From contig JAETSQ010000001.1 in NCBI GenBank assembly GCA_021769525.1, positions 62,001 through 126,000 on the forward strand: DNA of 64,000 nucleotides. The letters run 5' to 3'. The first letter of the stretch is position 1. Each line of letters opens with the position of its first letter. The notes beneath the pieces are model-generated. The model saw only the letters and a list, made by a program, of their open reading frames with translations, did no database searches and was not told the DNA's origin. Below, piece after piece: positions 40,151-48,975 of this stretch. Position numbers and translations under genes: made by a program. This DNA is from Oscillospiraceae bacterium. GTDB lineage: Bacteria > Bacillota > Clostridia > Oscillospirales > Ruminococcaceae.

Positions 40151-41200
40151 ATGAAGAATGTAAAGAAAGAAGCGGTACTCCCGGCGGCCCTGGTCCTGGT
40201 GCTCTTTGCGGGCCTCTTCATCCTGGAGCGGACCCTTCCCTCCTCGTCCATCCTCTTCGTTGTGCTGAAGAAGGGGGCCATCTACGCCCTGGTGGCGGCC
40301 TCCATGAACCTGCTCAACGGCTTTACCGGCCTCTTTTCCCTGGGGCAGGCGGGCTTTATGCTCATCGGGGCCTACACCTATGCCATCTTCACCATCCCCC
40401 TGGAGATGAAGCCCATCGTCTACCAGTACTACGACTACGCCATCGGCTTCACCCTGCCGGTGCCGGTGGCTATCCTCCTGGCGGGCCTGGCGGCGGCGGC
40501 CTTTGCCGCCCTCATCGGCCTGCCGGTGCTGAAGCTCAAGAGCGACTACCTGGCTATCGCCACCCTGGGCTTCGCCGAAATTATCCGGGCGGTGATCCAG
40601 TACGAGAAGCTGGGCCCCATCACCAACGGCTCCAATATGCTCAAGTCCTACCCCAAGTTCAGCTCGGTGCTCTTCCCCTTCGCGGTGGCGGGGGTGTGCA
40701 TCGCCGTCATCCTGCTGCTCATCAACTCCTCCTACGGCCGGGTCTTCAAGGCCATCCGGGATGACGAGATCGCCGCCGAGGCCATGGGGGTGAACCTCTT
40801 CCGCCACAAGGAGCTGGCCTTTACCATCAGCTCCTTCTTCGCCGGCATCTCCGGGGCGCTGCTGGCTATGTTCCAGTCCACCGTCCAGGCCAGCGCCTTC
40901 AAGTCCTCCATGACCTACGAGATCCTTTTGATCGTGGTCATCGGCGGCATCGGCTCCATCAGCGGCAGCGTCATCGCCTCCTTCCTCTTTGTGGCCTGCA
41001 GCGAGTGGTGGCTGCGCTTTCTGGATACCGAGCTGTACTTCGGCTCCTTCCAGATCCCCTTCCTCCGCTCCGGCTTCCGCATGGTGGTCTTTTCGGTGGT
41101 CATTATGATCATGGTGCTCTTCTACCGCAGGGGCATCATGGGGGACCGGGAGCTGTTCCAGCACCGCAGGGATAAAAAGAAGGGGGAGGCGCGGCAATGA
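40151..41200 (+). CDS. livM: Branched-chain amino acid ABC transporter permease LivM
   Basis: A 349-aa permease. GAIYALVAASMNLLNGFTGLFSLGQAGFMLIGAYTYAI and LKLKSDYLAIATLGFAEIIR are LivM signatures, and RVFKAIRDDEIAAEAMGVNLFRHKELAFTISSFFAG is the coupling loop. ATG 40151 is used; a longer reading adds an unlikely basic leader overlapping livH. Its end overlaps LivG by 4 bases (ATGA). Confidence 0.94.
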   Translation: MKNVKKEAVLPAALVLVLFAGLFILERTLPSSSILFVVLKKGAIYALVAASMNLLNGFTGLFSLGQAGFMLIGAYTYAIFTIPLEMKPIVYQYYDYAIGFTLPVPVAILLAGLAAAAFAALIGLPVLKLKSDYLAIATLGFAEIIRAVIQYEKLGPITNGSNMLKSYPKFSSVLFPFAVAGVCIAVILLLINSSYGRVFKAIRDDEIAAEAMGVNLFRHKELAFTISSFFAGISGALLAMFQSTVQASAFKSSMTYEILLIVVIGGIGSISGSVIASFLFVACSEWWLRFLDTELYFGSFQIPFLRSGFRMVVFSVVIMIMVLFYRRGIMGDRELFQHRRDKKKGEARQ

Positions 41201-42039
41201 GCGAGAATGTCCTTCATGTAGAAAACGTCACCATGCAGTTTGGCGGCGTGGTGGCGGTGAACAACCTCACCCTGGACGTGAACCAGGGGGAGATCGTCGC
41301 CCTCATCGGCCCCAACGGGGCGGGCAAGACCACCGCCTTCAACTGCATCACCGGGGTGTACGAGCCCACCAACGGCCTCGTCGCCTTCCACGGCCAGACC
41401 ATCCTCCAGAACTTCCCCAAGGGGAAGATGCGCACCCAGTACGCCGGGGAGAACGCCGGGCTCTACACCTCCTCCATGGTGAAGACCCCGGACCAGATCA
41501 CCCGCCTGGGCATCGCCCGCACCTTCCAGAACATCCGCCTTTTCGGCAACCTGACGGTGTTTGAAAATGTCCTCATCGCAAAGCATATGCGGGCCAAGCA
41601 GAACGTCTTTTCCGCCACCTTCCGCCTGAACCACAAGGAGGAGGCGCGGATGCGCCGGGAGGCCATGGAGCTGCTGGAGATACAGGGGATGGCCCACCTG
41701 GCGGAGGAGATCGCCTCCTCCCTCCCTTACGGCCTCCAGCGGCGGGTGGAGATCGCCCGCGCCCTGGCCACCGACCCCACCCTGCTGCTCCTGGACGAAC
41801 CGGCGGCGGGGATGAACCCCCAGGAGACCCAGGAGCTCACCGATTTCATCGTCCAGATCAAGGACCAGTACCACCTCTCGGTCTTTATGATCGAGCACCA
41901 CATGGACCTGGTGATGCAGATCTCCCAGCGCATCTACGTGCTGGATTTCGGCAGCCTCATCGCCCAGGGAACGGCCAAGGAGGTCCAGAACGACCCGGCG
42001 GTCATCAAAGCGTATTTGGGGGTGGCTGACAATGCTTAA
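41197..42039 (+). CDS. livG: Branched-chain amino acid ABC transporter ATP-binding protein LivG
   Basis: A 280-aa ATPase. The Walker A is GPNGAGKTT, and the LivG-specific GIARTFQNIRLFGNLTVFENVLIAKH segment follows. The signature is SSLPYGLQRRVEIARALA and the Walker B is LLLLDEPAAGMNP; the H-loop reads FMIEHHMDLVM. The gene is in the usual livHMGF order and overlaps livF by 8 bases. Confidence 0.95.
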   Translation: MSENVLHVENVTMQFGGVVAVNNLTLDVNQGEIVALIGPNGAGKTTAFNCITGVYEPTNGLVAFHGQTILQNFPKGKMRTQYAGENAGLYTSSMVKTPDQITRLGIARTFQNIRLFGNLTVFENVLIAKHMRAKQNVFSATFRLNHKEEARMRREAMELLEIQGMAHLAEEIASSLPYGLQRRVEIARALATDPTLLLLDEPAAGMNPQETQELTDFIVQIKDQYHLSVFMIEHHMDLVMQISQRIYVLDFGSLIAQGTAKEVQNDPAVIKAYLGVADNA

Positions 42040-42730
42040 GATCCAGAATCTCCACGTGAGCTACGGCGGCATCCAGGCGGTGCGGGATGTCTCCTTCGAG
42101 GTGCCGGAGGGCAAGATCGTCACCCTCATCGGGGCCAACGGGGCAGGCAAATCCACCACCCTGCGGTCCATCATCGGTTTGGTGCCCGCCGCCGGCGGCT
42201 CCATCCTCTACAGGGGGGAGGAGCTGCGGGGCAAGACCACCGCCGAGATCGTGGCCAAGGGGGTCACCCTGGTGCCGGAGGGCCGGCGGGTCTTCCCCGA
42301 CCTGACGGTGGAGGAAAACCTGCGCATCGGGGCCTATCTCCGCAAGGACGACCTCCGCAGCGACCTGGAATGGGTCTACAGCCTCTTCCCCCGGCTCCGG
42401 GAGCGCACCTGGCAGGCGGCGGGGACCCTCTCCGGCGGCGAGCAGCAGATGCTGGCGGTGGGCCGGGCCCTGATGAGCCGCCCCAAGCTGGTGATGATGG
42501 ATGAGCCCTCCCTGGGCCTGGCCCCCATCGTGGTCCAGCAGATCTTCGAGATCATCCGCAAGATCAACCAGGAGGGGGTGACGGTGCTGCTCATCGAGCA
42601 GAACGCCAACATGGCCCTCCACGCTGCGGACATCGGCTACGTGATGGAGACCGGAGCCATCACCCGCTCCGGGGACGGCCGGACGCTGCTGGCGGATAAG
42701 AGCATCCAGGAGGCTTACCTGGGGAAATAG
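42032..42730 (+). CDS. livF: Branched-chain amino acid ABC transporter ATP-binding protein LivF
   Basis: A 232-aa ATPase. The Walker A is GANGAGKST, the Q-loop region EGRRVFPDLTVEENLRIGAY is LivF-typical, the signature is LSGGEQQMLAVGRALM and the Walker B is LVMMDEPSLGLAP, with LIEQNANMALHAAD. It completes the transporter and is followed by a strong terminator. Confidence 0.95.
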   Translation: MLKIQNLHVSYGGIQAVRDVSFEVPEGKIVTLIGANGAGKSTTLRSIIGLVPAAGGSILYRGEELRGKTTAEIVAKGVTLVPEGRRVFPDLTVEENLRIGAYLRKDDLRSDLEWVYSLFPRLRERTWQAAGTLSGGEQQMLAVGRALMSRPKLVMMDEPSLGLAPIVVQQIFEIIRKINQEGVTVLLIEQNANMALHAADIGYVMETGAITRSGDGRTLLADKSIQEAYLGK

Positions 42731-42745
42731 ACCGTTTAGTAAAAA

Positions 42746-42778
42746 ACAGCCAGAGCCTTTTGTGCTCTGGCTGTTTTC
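42746..42778. terminator. Terminator after livF
   Basis: ACAGCCAGAGC and GCTCTGGCTGT pair perfectly (11 bp) around CTTTTGT, followed by TTTT; A6 on the other side lets it serve the convergent gene as well. Confidence 0.88.
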
Positions 42779-42794
42779 CGGTCTGCGGGGCCCT

Positions 42795-43889
42795 TCATTG
42801 GATAGCCCGCTCCATCTCCTCCGCCACCCGCCGGGCCGCCGCACCGGCGGCCTGTGCATCCATAGCGGCGTGGTAGAGCCCACCCCGGCGGCTGCGGAGC
42901 TCCTCCGCACGGCCCAGGAGCGTCCCCGCCTGTTCCAGCATCCCGGCGGCGGCCTTCCGCAGGAAGCTGCTCCTGGCCCGGCGCTCCCGGAGCAGGGTCC
43001 CGTCGCAGAAGCGGCTGGCGTGGATGGTGCGCTCACAGAGGCCCTCCAGGGGGCGGGCGGTGGCGCGGTTCAGGGTGACAAATCCCAGCCCCACTTGAGG
43101 CAGGAGCAGGTGGTCCACCTTGGTGAAGGGGAAGAGGGGGCAGCGGCAGACCACCGCATCCAGGCCCGCCTCCAGGGCCAGCTCCCGCAGGGCCTCCAGC
43201 AGGGTGTTGGCGGCGGCTCCCCAGCCGTCCTCGATGGCGATGATCCGGGGCGCGGCGGCCGCCGCCGTCTCCCGGAGGAGGACCGGGCCCTTCCCCGTGT
43301 AGGCGGAGAGGAACCGCACCCGCTCTTTCCCCCGCTTCCCTCCGGGCACCGGGCGGGGAAATTCCCGGAGGGCCGCCCCCCTGGCGTAGGCCAGCACCTT
43401 GCCCCGGTCCATGGCGGCGCTCCCCACCGAAGCCAGGTCCCCCGTCAGCGCCCCGGCGGCGTAGAGGTAGCCCGCGGCGTCCTTGCGCAGCCGCTTTTCT
43501 TCCCCGGCCAGGGCCAGCAGCTCCTCCCGCTCCCCATCCAGGGCCTCCTGGTCCAGGCAGTTCCAAAGGGACACCACCCGCTCGTAGCCTCCGGGACACC
43601 GGAGCCGTGGGGAATGGGGCGGCCCGCCATCCGCAAGGGCGATCCGGTGCTCCGGAAGGATCAGCCCCTCCGGCCGGGCCGGGTCGCCGGTGGAAAGGAT
43701 CTCTTCCGTCTCCCCGCACCGGGGGGCCAGCCGCTCCCCTACCTGGGAGATCAGGGCGGCCCGCCCCTGGGCGGAACCCCCGGTCACCACCCAAAGCCGC
43801 CATTCCCCGGCCTCCCCCAGCTGGTCGAACCGGGATACATACCCCTGGGGACTGTTGGCCCCCAGGAAGTACCGCAAAACCTTCGCCAT
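42795..43889 (-). CDS. ATPase-like protein (PRK06851-type) with degenerate P-loop
   Basis: A 364-aa protein resembling the Firmicutes family that begins RYFLGANSPQGYVSRFD and carries two nucleotide-binding halves. The first P-loop reads VVTGGSAQGRAALI; the usual GxGKS lysine is Arg, so ATP binding there is doubtful. The second half contains GKGPVLLRETAAAAAPRIIAIEDGWGAAANTLLEALRELA, also without a canonical Walker A. The ATG at 43889 follows GGAGGTGGG. The family assignment is from general resemblance only. Confidence 0.62.
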   Translation of the reverse strand: MAKVLRYFLGANSPQGYVSRFDQLGEAGEWRLWVVTGGSAQGRAALISQVGERLAPRCGETEEILSTGDPARPEGLILPEHRIALADGGPPHSPRLRCPGGYERVVSLWNCLDQEALDGEREELLALAGEEKRLRKDAAGYLYAAGALTGDLASVGSAAMDRGKVLAYARGAALREFPRPVPGGKRGKERVRFLSAYTGKGPVLLRETAAAAAPRIIAIEDGWGAAANTLLEALRELALEAGLDAVVCRCPLFPFTKVDHLLLPQVGLGFVTLNRATARPLEGLCERTIHASRFCDGTLLRERRARSSFLRKAAAGMLEQAGTLLGRAEELRSRRGGLYHAAMDAQAAGAAARRVAEEMERAIQ

Positions 43890-44066
43890 AAGTAGCCCAC
43901 CTCCATACGCAGGACGTTTTGCGCCATCCTATGCGGATTTTGCGGGTTTTGATACAGGAGAAGGGGATAAACCGGGGAATATCCCCCGACAAAAACAGCC
44001 GCGGAGAAGCAGAGGGATGTGCATAAAACAGTATGGCAGCGATCCCGCCCCATATGAGTGTGTCGA

Positions 44067-44098
44067 TAAAAAAAGCAGCCCCCGGATCGGGAGCTGCT
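44067..44098 (-). terminator. Terminator after the amidase gene
   Basis: On the minus strand AGCAGCTCCCGATC... folds with CCGGGGGCTGCT (+ 44074-44098) and is followed by seven T. The 271-base gap around it (43890-44160) holds no other clear feature. Confidence 0.82.
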
Positions 44099-44160
44099 AT
44101 AGGGGAGGGGCTCTTATGGGGCCTGGTCAGGCCATCTGCCCGGCGGATTTGATCACAGCG

Positions 44161-46908
44161 TTACTTCACCACGTCCAGCACCGCCTCCGCCGCGCCGCAG
44201 GCGGTCTTCAGGATGTTCACCGGGTCGATGCACTCCTCATATTCCAGGGGGTTGACCATAAAGCCCACCTCCAGCAGCACCGCCGGGTTGGCGGTCTGGC
44301 GGGTGACATAGTACCGGGCCTGCTCCGGGTCGGTGCCCGGACGCCCCAGCATCTCCGGCAGGCGGTCCATCAGGGCCTGGGCAAAGGGCCGGGAGATGTC
44401 CTCAAAGTAGTAGCACTCCATCCGGCGGGCCTGGTTCATGTTGCCGGTGAGGACGCCGCTGTTGTGGTGGATGGAGAGGAAAATATCCGGCCGGGCCGCC
44501 GTGGCGGCGTCCACCCGCTGGAAGAGGGTGATCTGGCTGTCGTCCCCTCTGGTGAGGGACACGGTCGCCCCCAGCTGCTCCAGGCGGTACTTCACCGCCT
44601 GGGTCACCGCCAGGTTCAGCTGGGCCTCGGCGGGGCCGCTTTCTCCCGCCACCCCCATGGCCCCCGGATCGCTGCCGCCGTGGCCGGCGTCCAGCATCAC
44701 GGATACGCCGGAAAGGGGTTTCCCGAAGGTCTCCCCCCGCTTGGGGGCCGGCTTCAGGTAGAGCATGGTCCTGCCGTCTTGGTAGTAGAGGTCGTACCCC
44801 CACAGGCCGCCCTCCGGCTCCAGCCGCAGGGTAATGCGGGCGCCGCCCTCCGTCTTCTCGGCGGAGGCGGTGCGGATAAAGCCGTTGGTGAGCTGGGTCA
44901 GCTCCCCGGCGGCGGTGGTCTCCAGGCAGTCCAGGATCAGGGAATCCTCGGTGCGGGTGGTGGTAATGGCGGGGGTGCCCTCCCCCAGGGTGACGGTGAG
45001 GCTGCCGTCTTCCCCCAGGCCGGTGGCGATCTCCCCCACCTCCATGGAGATGTCGGGGGCTCCCTCCAGCACCCGGACCATGGGGCCCATGGCGGGGGTG
45101 CCCGCCAGGATATAGCCGCCCCCTCGCAGCTTGTAGGCCAGGGTGATGACGCCGCTGCGGCTGGTGCGCACCGTCTCCTCCACATAGGCGCGGGCCCCCG
45201 GCTTCAGGGTGCCGGTGATGCTCTCGTCATCCTCCGGGTCGGTGAGGACGGCGGAAAGCTGGGCGGTGTTTTCCACCGCCAGGGGGACGTTGCGCCCCGC
45301 CACATAGACCTCCCCCTGGGACTGGTAGGTGGTGCTCTTGCCGCCGTAGGTGAGCAGGTAGGTCACCGGACCGATCTTTACGGTGCTGTTGGGATCGTAG
45401 TCCTCCGGGGAGAGGGTCAGGGTGCCCCGGAAGGCTGCCGGTGTTCCGTCCCCGGAGGAATTGGCCTGGGTGAGAGGGATGCTTCTATCCCCCAGAGTGG
45501 CCGTGACGGAGGCCCCGGCGGGCCCCATGCAGGAGAGGGTGAGCTCCGCGTTGGAATCCACCCCGCAGCTATACCGGGGGAAGAGGGTCCCCTCCTGGAT
45601 GCCGCTGATGGGGGCGGCCGTGCCGCTGGGGGTGTACCGGGTGACGGTGACCGAGACGCTGCGCTCCCCCTGCCGGAGGGTGAAGGTATTCTTCCCCTGC
45701 TCCAGCTTCTGATGGACGCCCCAGGTGCCCCCGGAGGTGGTCCGCTCCACCTCCTCCCCGTCCAGGATGAGGGGCTGCTCCGGGTCGGAGGTGCCCATAA
45801 GGAAGATGGAACCGTCGGTGACCGAAACATCCCCGGCGGGATAGGTAAAAGCCAGCTCCCTGGATACCGAGAAGAAAAGCTCCGGGACGGCGCCCTTGGG
45901 GTCCTCCAGAAGGCTCACCAGCTCCTCCGCCCGCCGGGGATCCTCCCAGAGACTGCCGTAATGCTCCAGCATAGCTCCGGAGACCCGGTCCGACATGGAG
46001 GAGAGGAGAAGGCGCAGGTCCCCGTCCGGCACGGAGGGATCCCGGTCCCCGGCTCCGGCGGGCTGGGCGGCCAGCAGCCTTGCGGATTCCGCCGCCGCCT
46101 CGCACCACTGGCGGAGCAGGGGATAGAAGAGCCCCTCCCCGGTCACCGGGGCGGTGATCCGGGGGACCACCACCCGCAGGGTGCCGTCCCCGGTGAGCTG
46201 GGAGATCAGCAGGGGGGTGACGCCGCCCTCCCCGTTCCCGTCAAAAACAAGGCCCATCTGGGTGCCGGGGGCCTCCTTATCCAGGCGGCCGCGGATGGCA
46301 GTGAGGGCGGCGCGGGCGGTCTCCTCCGAGGCATCGTCCAGGCCGGTAAGCAGGACAGCTCCCAGGGGATATTTCTTGCCCAGCTCGGCGGTGGAGGCCG
46401 CCAGCAGCTCCAGCGTCTCCCCCTGGGTCAGGTCCAGGGCGCCCCCGCCCGGTCCCTGGGAGAGATCCACCAGGGCGTAGACCTGTACCCGCTTTTCCAG
46501 CCCCGTGGTGCAGAGGTAGTCCAGAGGGTCGAAGGCGCCCAAAGCGCCCTTGGCCCCGGAGAGGGAAGGGTGGAGATCGAAATATTTGCTTTTGTAGAGG
46601 GCGGCTCCGTCCGCCCGCACCTGGAAGAAAACGGTGTTGAACCGGGCCCGCTCCGCCAAGGCCAGCATCTCGTCCAGGCGGGCCTTCAGCGTTTCCTCAT
46701 CCAGGCCGGGGGAGGGGGGAAAATCCGCACCGGTGCCGGTGGTCACCGAAAAGCCGGAAGTATCCCCCAAAAAGCCGATGGAGCTGAGAAGCTCCTGGCG
46801 CCGGTCATCCTGCCGGCTGCCTGCCAGCCACAGCACCAGGGCGCAACTAAAGGCCCCCAGCAGCAGGAGGGGAAGGACGATTTGGAAGAATCGTTTTACA
46901 TATCTCAT
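44161..46908 (-). CDS. GHL10-like domain plus N-acetylmuramoyl-L-alanine amidase (Amidase_3) fusion
   Basis: A 915-aa exported cell-wall protein. An N-terminal membrane anchor (residues 5-28) is followed by a glycosyl-hydrolase-like GHL10 domain at about 65-330 (ARFNTVFFQVRADGAALYKSKYFDLHPSLSGAKG, then DPLDYLCTTGLEKRVQVYALVD). A long Ig/SH3-like Ser/Thr/Gly-rich middle covers about 370-690. The C-terminal amidase has zinc-site motifs VMLDAGHGGSDPGA, LSIHHNSG and the catalytic Glu in LLEVGFMVN. It cleaves the MurNAc-L-Ala bond; two catalytic types in one chain suggest a cell-separation or sporulation role (inference). ATG 46908 has GAGGTAAC upstream. Confidence 0.9.
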   Translation of the reverse strand: MRYVKRFFQIVLPLLLLGAFSCALVLWLAGSRQDDRRQELLSSIGFLGDTSGFSVTTGTGADFPPSPGLDEETLKARLDEMLALAERARFNTVFFQVRADGAALYKSKYFDLHPSLSGAKGALGAFDPLDYLCTTGLEKRVQVYALVDLSQGPGGGALDLTQGETLELLAASTAELGKKYPLGAVLLTGLDDASEETARAALTAIRGRLDKEAPGTQMGLVFDGNGEGGVTPLLISQLTGDGTLRVVVPRITAPVTGEGLFYPLLRQWCEAAAESARLLAAQPAGAGDRDPSVPDGDLRLLLSSMSDRVSGAMLEHYGSLWEDPRRAEELVSLLEDPKGAVPELFFSVSRELAFTYPAGDVSVTDGSIFLMGTSDPEQPLILDGEEVERTTSGGTWGVHQKLEQGKNTFTLRQGERSVSVTVTRYTPSGTAAPISGIQEGTLFPRYSCGVDSNAELTLSCMGPAGASVTATLGDRSIPLTQANSSGDGTPAAFRGTLTLSPEDYDPNSTVKIGPVTYLLTYGGKSTTYQSQGEVYVAGRNVPLAVENTAQLSAVLTDPEDDESITGTLKPGARAYVEETVRTSRSGVITLAYKLRGGGYILAGTPAMGPMVRVLEGAPDISMEVGEIATGLGEDGSLTVTLGEGTPAITTTRTEDSLILDCLETTAAGELTQLTNGFIRTASAEKTEGGARITLRLEPEGGLWGYDLYYQDGRTMLYLKPAPKRGETFGKPLSGVSVMLDAGHGGSDPGAMGVAGESGPAEAQLNLAVTQAVKYRLEQLGATVSLTRGDDSQITLFQRVDAATAARPDIFLSIHHNSGVLTGNMNQARRMECYYFEDISRPFAQALMDRLPEMLGRPGTDPEQARYYVTRQTANPAVLLEVGFMVNPLEYEECIDPVNILKTACGAAEAVLDVVK

Positions 46909-46977
46909 GTCGTTATTGTTACCTCAAGGAGGCCCTTCATCGGGGTCCCCATAAATTGACAGGAAGCGGGCGGCGGA

Positions 46978-47199
46978 TCACAGCTCAAAATCGGACCGGT
47001 CGTATTTTGGCAGCACCGGCTGCCGGGAGGGCACGCGCAGAAGGGGGTCGTACCGGTACTTCCGGCAGGAGGAGTAGGGGGCGGTCACCCCCTGGTGGGG
47101 GCAGAGGATCATCCGGCCGTCGGCGCTTTCCCGCCCGTGGCCGCAGTACCGGCAGGCGGGCTCGATCCGGCTGCCAAAAAGCGAGCGCTTCCCAAACAT
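46978..47199 (-). CDS. Small cysteine-rich protein
   Basis: A 73-aa protein with CRYCGHG, then MILCPHQG and SSCRKYRYDP, giving four Cys plus His that could form a zinc site. The ending PVLPKYDRSDFEL is conserved-looking. ATG 47199 follows AAGGAGG. It precedes the amidase gene by 69 bases on the same strand. I know similar small proteins in Oscillospiraceae but not a function. Confidence 0.78.
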   Translation of the reverse strand: MFGKRSLFGSRIEPACRYCGHGRESADGRMILCPHQGVTAPYSSCRKYRYDPLLRVPSRQPVLPKYDRSDFEL

Positions 47200-47426
47200 T
47201 TCCGTTCCCTCCTTGTGGCGGGGGCGGAGACAGTGGCTCCTCCCCCGGAAAAGTCCTGTCTCCTATTATAGACCATCCGGGCGCTTCCTTCAAGGGCCTA
47301 AAATACCCATGTGCTTTGTTATAATGACGACAGGAAGAAGGAACGGGACGGGCCCCGCGCTCCGGTCCTTCTTCCCCTTGAATGTACAATACAAGTGCAA
47401 CGGATAAACAGCACAGCCGGTGCCGT

Positions 47427-48533
47427 TCATTCCCCTTCTACCGCCGAAACGAGGATGGTTATCATAGCCATCAGGCAGAGGGCACCCAGCAGCGCCCCGC
47501 TCCCCGGAGCCAGCACCGGGCGGCCGGTCATGGCGGGGGCGGCGGCGAACCGCGCCCAGAGGACCGGGGTGGCCAGCAGAGCGGTGAGCACCCCATGGAG
47601 CAGCCGGGCCCGCAGCAACAGCCCCAGGGCCGGGGGATGGGACCCGAAGCAGGCGGATAGCTGTCCCATCACCGAAAAAGAAGAAAAGGACAGCAGAAAG
47701 GGCAGCACCAGCGCCCCCTGTCCGGGGGGCAGCGCCTGGGCCAGGGCGCAGCCGCCGCTGATCTCCAGAAGCCCTGTCCCCAGGCAGACCGCCCCCGCCG
47801 GGGTGAGGACCCCGCCGGTGAGGGCGGAGACCCCCGCCCCCCACAGCTCCAGCAGGCCCCACCGGGCCAGGAGCCGGGAGAGGGCAGAAAACACCAGCAC
47901 GAAGGCGCAGATGGAGAGCATCCCGGAGGTGGCGGAGGAGACCGCCTGGACAAAGCCGGTGACCGGGGGCAAACAGGCGCTCCGGCCCTTTCCGGGCCGG
48001 AGGCGTATGGTGCGGCGGCGGCAGAGCAGCCGCCCGGCGGCCGCCCCCGCCAGAAGCTGGCAGCCAAAGAGGAACAGTCCCCATCCGGGGGAGCCGAAGA
48101 CCCCGGCGCCCACCACTACCGCCAGGAAGGCGGGGCCGCTGTTGACGCAGAAAGTGAGGGCCAGTCCGGCGTCCTCATGGGAGAGGGTCCCCCGCTCCGC
48201 CATCCCCGCCAGCACACGGGCCCCGGCGGGGTAGCCCCCCACCCAGCTCATGAGGATGGCAGGGGTCAGCTCCCTGGGGCACCGGTAGAGGAAGGCCATC
48301 AGGCCGCCGAGAGGCCGCTCCAGCAGCTCCCCCACCCTGGTGCGGCCCAGAAAATCGGAGAGGATGAGGAAGGGGAAGAGGGAGGGGATCATCACCGAGG
48401 CGCAGACGGCCAGCCCCTGGCGCACCCCTTCCCCCACGCTTGGGGACCAGAGCAGCAGCGCCGCCGCGGCCCCTCCCCAGCCCAGCACCAGAAGAAGATC
48501 CCCCATATCCTTGCCCCGTTTCATCGCCGCCAC
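47427..48533 (-). CDS. ylbJ: YlbJ-like sporulation integral membrane protein
   Basis: A 368-aa membrane protein with about eight helices and two nucleoside-recognition (Gate) type repeats: ASVMIPSLFPFLILSDFLGRT...LMSWVGGYPAGARVLAGMAERGTLSHEDAGLALTFCVNSGPAFLAVVVG. This is the YlbJ pattern; in Bacillus it is needed for spore cortex or coat formation. GTG 48533 follows AGGAGG with good spacing. It diverges from yqfC, so both sporulation genes share the intergenic region 48534-48639. Confidence 0.85.
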   Translation of the reverse strand: MAAMKRGKDMGDLLLVLGWGGAAAALLLWSPSVGEGVRQGLAVCASVMIPSLFPFLILSDFLGRTRVGELLERPLGGLMAFLYRCPRELTPAILMSWVGGYPAGARVLAGMAERGTLSHEDAGLALTFCVNSGPAFLAVVVGAGVFGSPGWGLFLFGCQLLAGAAAGRLLCRRRTIRLRPGKGRSACLPPVTGFVQAVSSATSGMLSICAFVLVFSALSRLLARWGLLELWGAGVSALTGGVLTPAGAVCLGTGLLEISGGCALAQALPPGQGALVLPFLLSFSSFSVMGQLSACFGSHPPALGLLLRARLLHGVLTALLATPVLWARFAAAPAMTGRPVLAPGSGALLGALCLMAMITILVSAVEGE

Positions 48534-48612
48534 GCCCCTTTCCTCCTACATGGATATGTGTGACAAGAATTTTTCATCCCCCAGCGGGCGCTTCTGTTTT
48601 GGGGCCCCGGCG

Positions 48613-48620
48613 CATAGAAT
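48613..48620 (+). promoter_or_regulatory. Sigma-E-like -10 element before yqfC
   Basis: CATAGAAT agrees with the sigma-E -10 pattern CATAnnaT and lies 20 bases before yqfC. The -35 is not clear. yqfC is a known sigma-E target in Bacillus, so this is plausible. Confidence 0.4.
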
Positions 48621-48639
48621 GACACCGGGGTGATGGTGG

Positions 48640-48957
48640 ATGGCGCAGAGGAAAAAACCGGTGAGGCAGCAGGCCCCAGGGGCCCGCACGGGGGCAGGGA
48701 AGAAGCCCTTTCTTCTCACCAAGGGCCTGGAGGAGCCGGCAGCGGCCTTCCTCAGCCAGGTGCGGGTGGAGCTTTTGAGCAACCGGCAGGCGGTGGTAGA
48801 CGGCTGCCGGGGGATCATTGAATATTCGGATAGCTGCATCCGCCTTTCCACCCCCCGGCTGATCCTGAAATTCACCGGCACCGGGCTGGAGATCAAGGCC
48901 CTCACCGATGCCAGCGCCATCGTGGAGGGGACCATCCTCTCGGTGGAATACAGTTAG
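48640..48957 (+). CDS. yqfC: YqfC/YabP-family sporulation protein
   Basis: A 105-aa soluble protein: EVELLSNRQAVVDGCRGIIEYSDSCIRLSTPRLILKFTGTGLEIKALTDASAIVEGTILSVEYS matches the YabP/YqfC domain. ATG 48640 follows GGGGTGAT. It forms the usual yqfC-yqfD pair with the next gene, 18 bases downstream. It is expressed in the mother cell during sporulation in Bacillus. Confidence 0.92.
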   Translation: MAQRKKPVRQQAPGARTGAGKKPFLLTKGLEEPAAAFLSQVRVELLSNRQAVVDGCRGIIEYSDSCIRLSTPRLILKFTGTGLEIKALTDASAIVEGTILSVEYS

Positions 48958-48975
48958 GGTAGGGGAGATGGGTCC

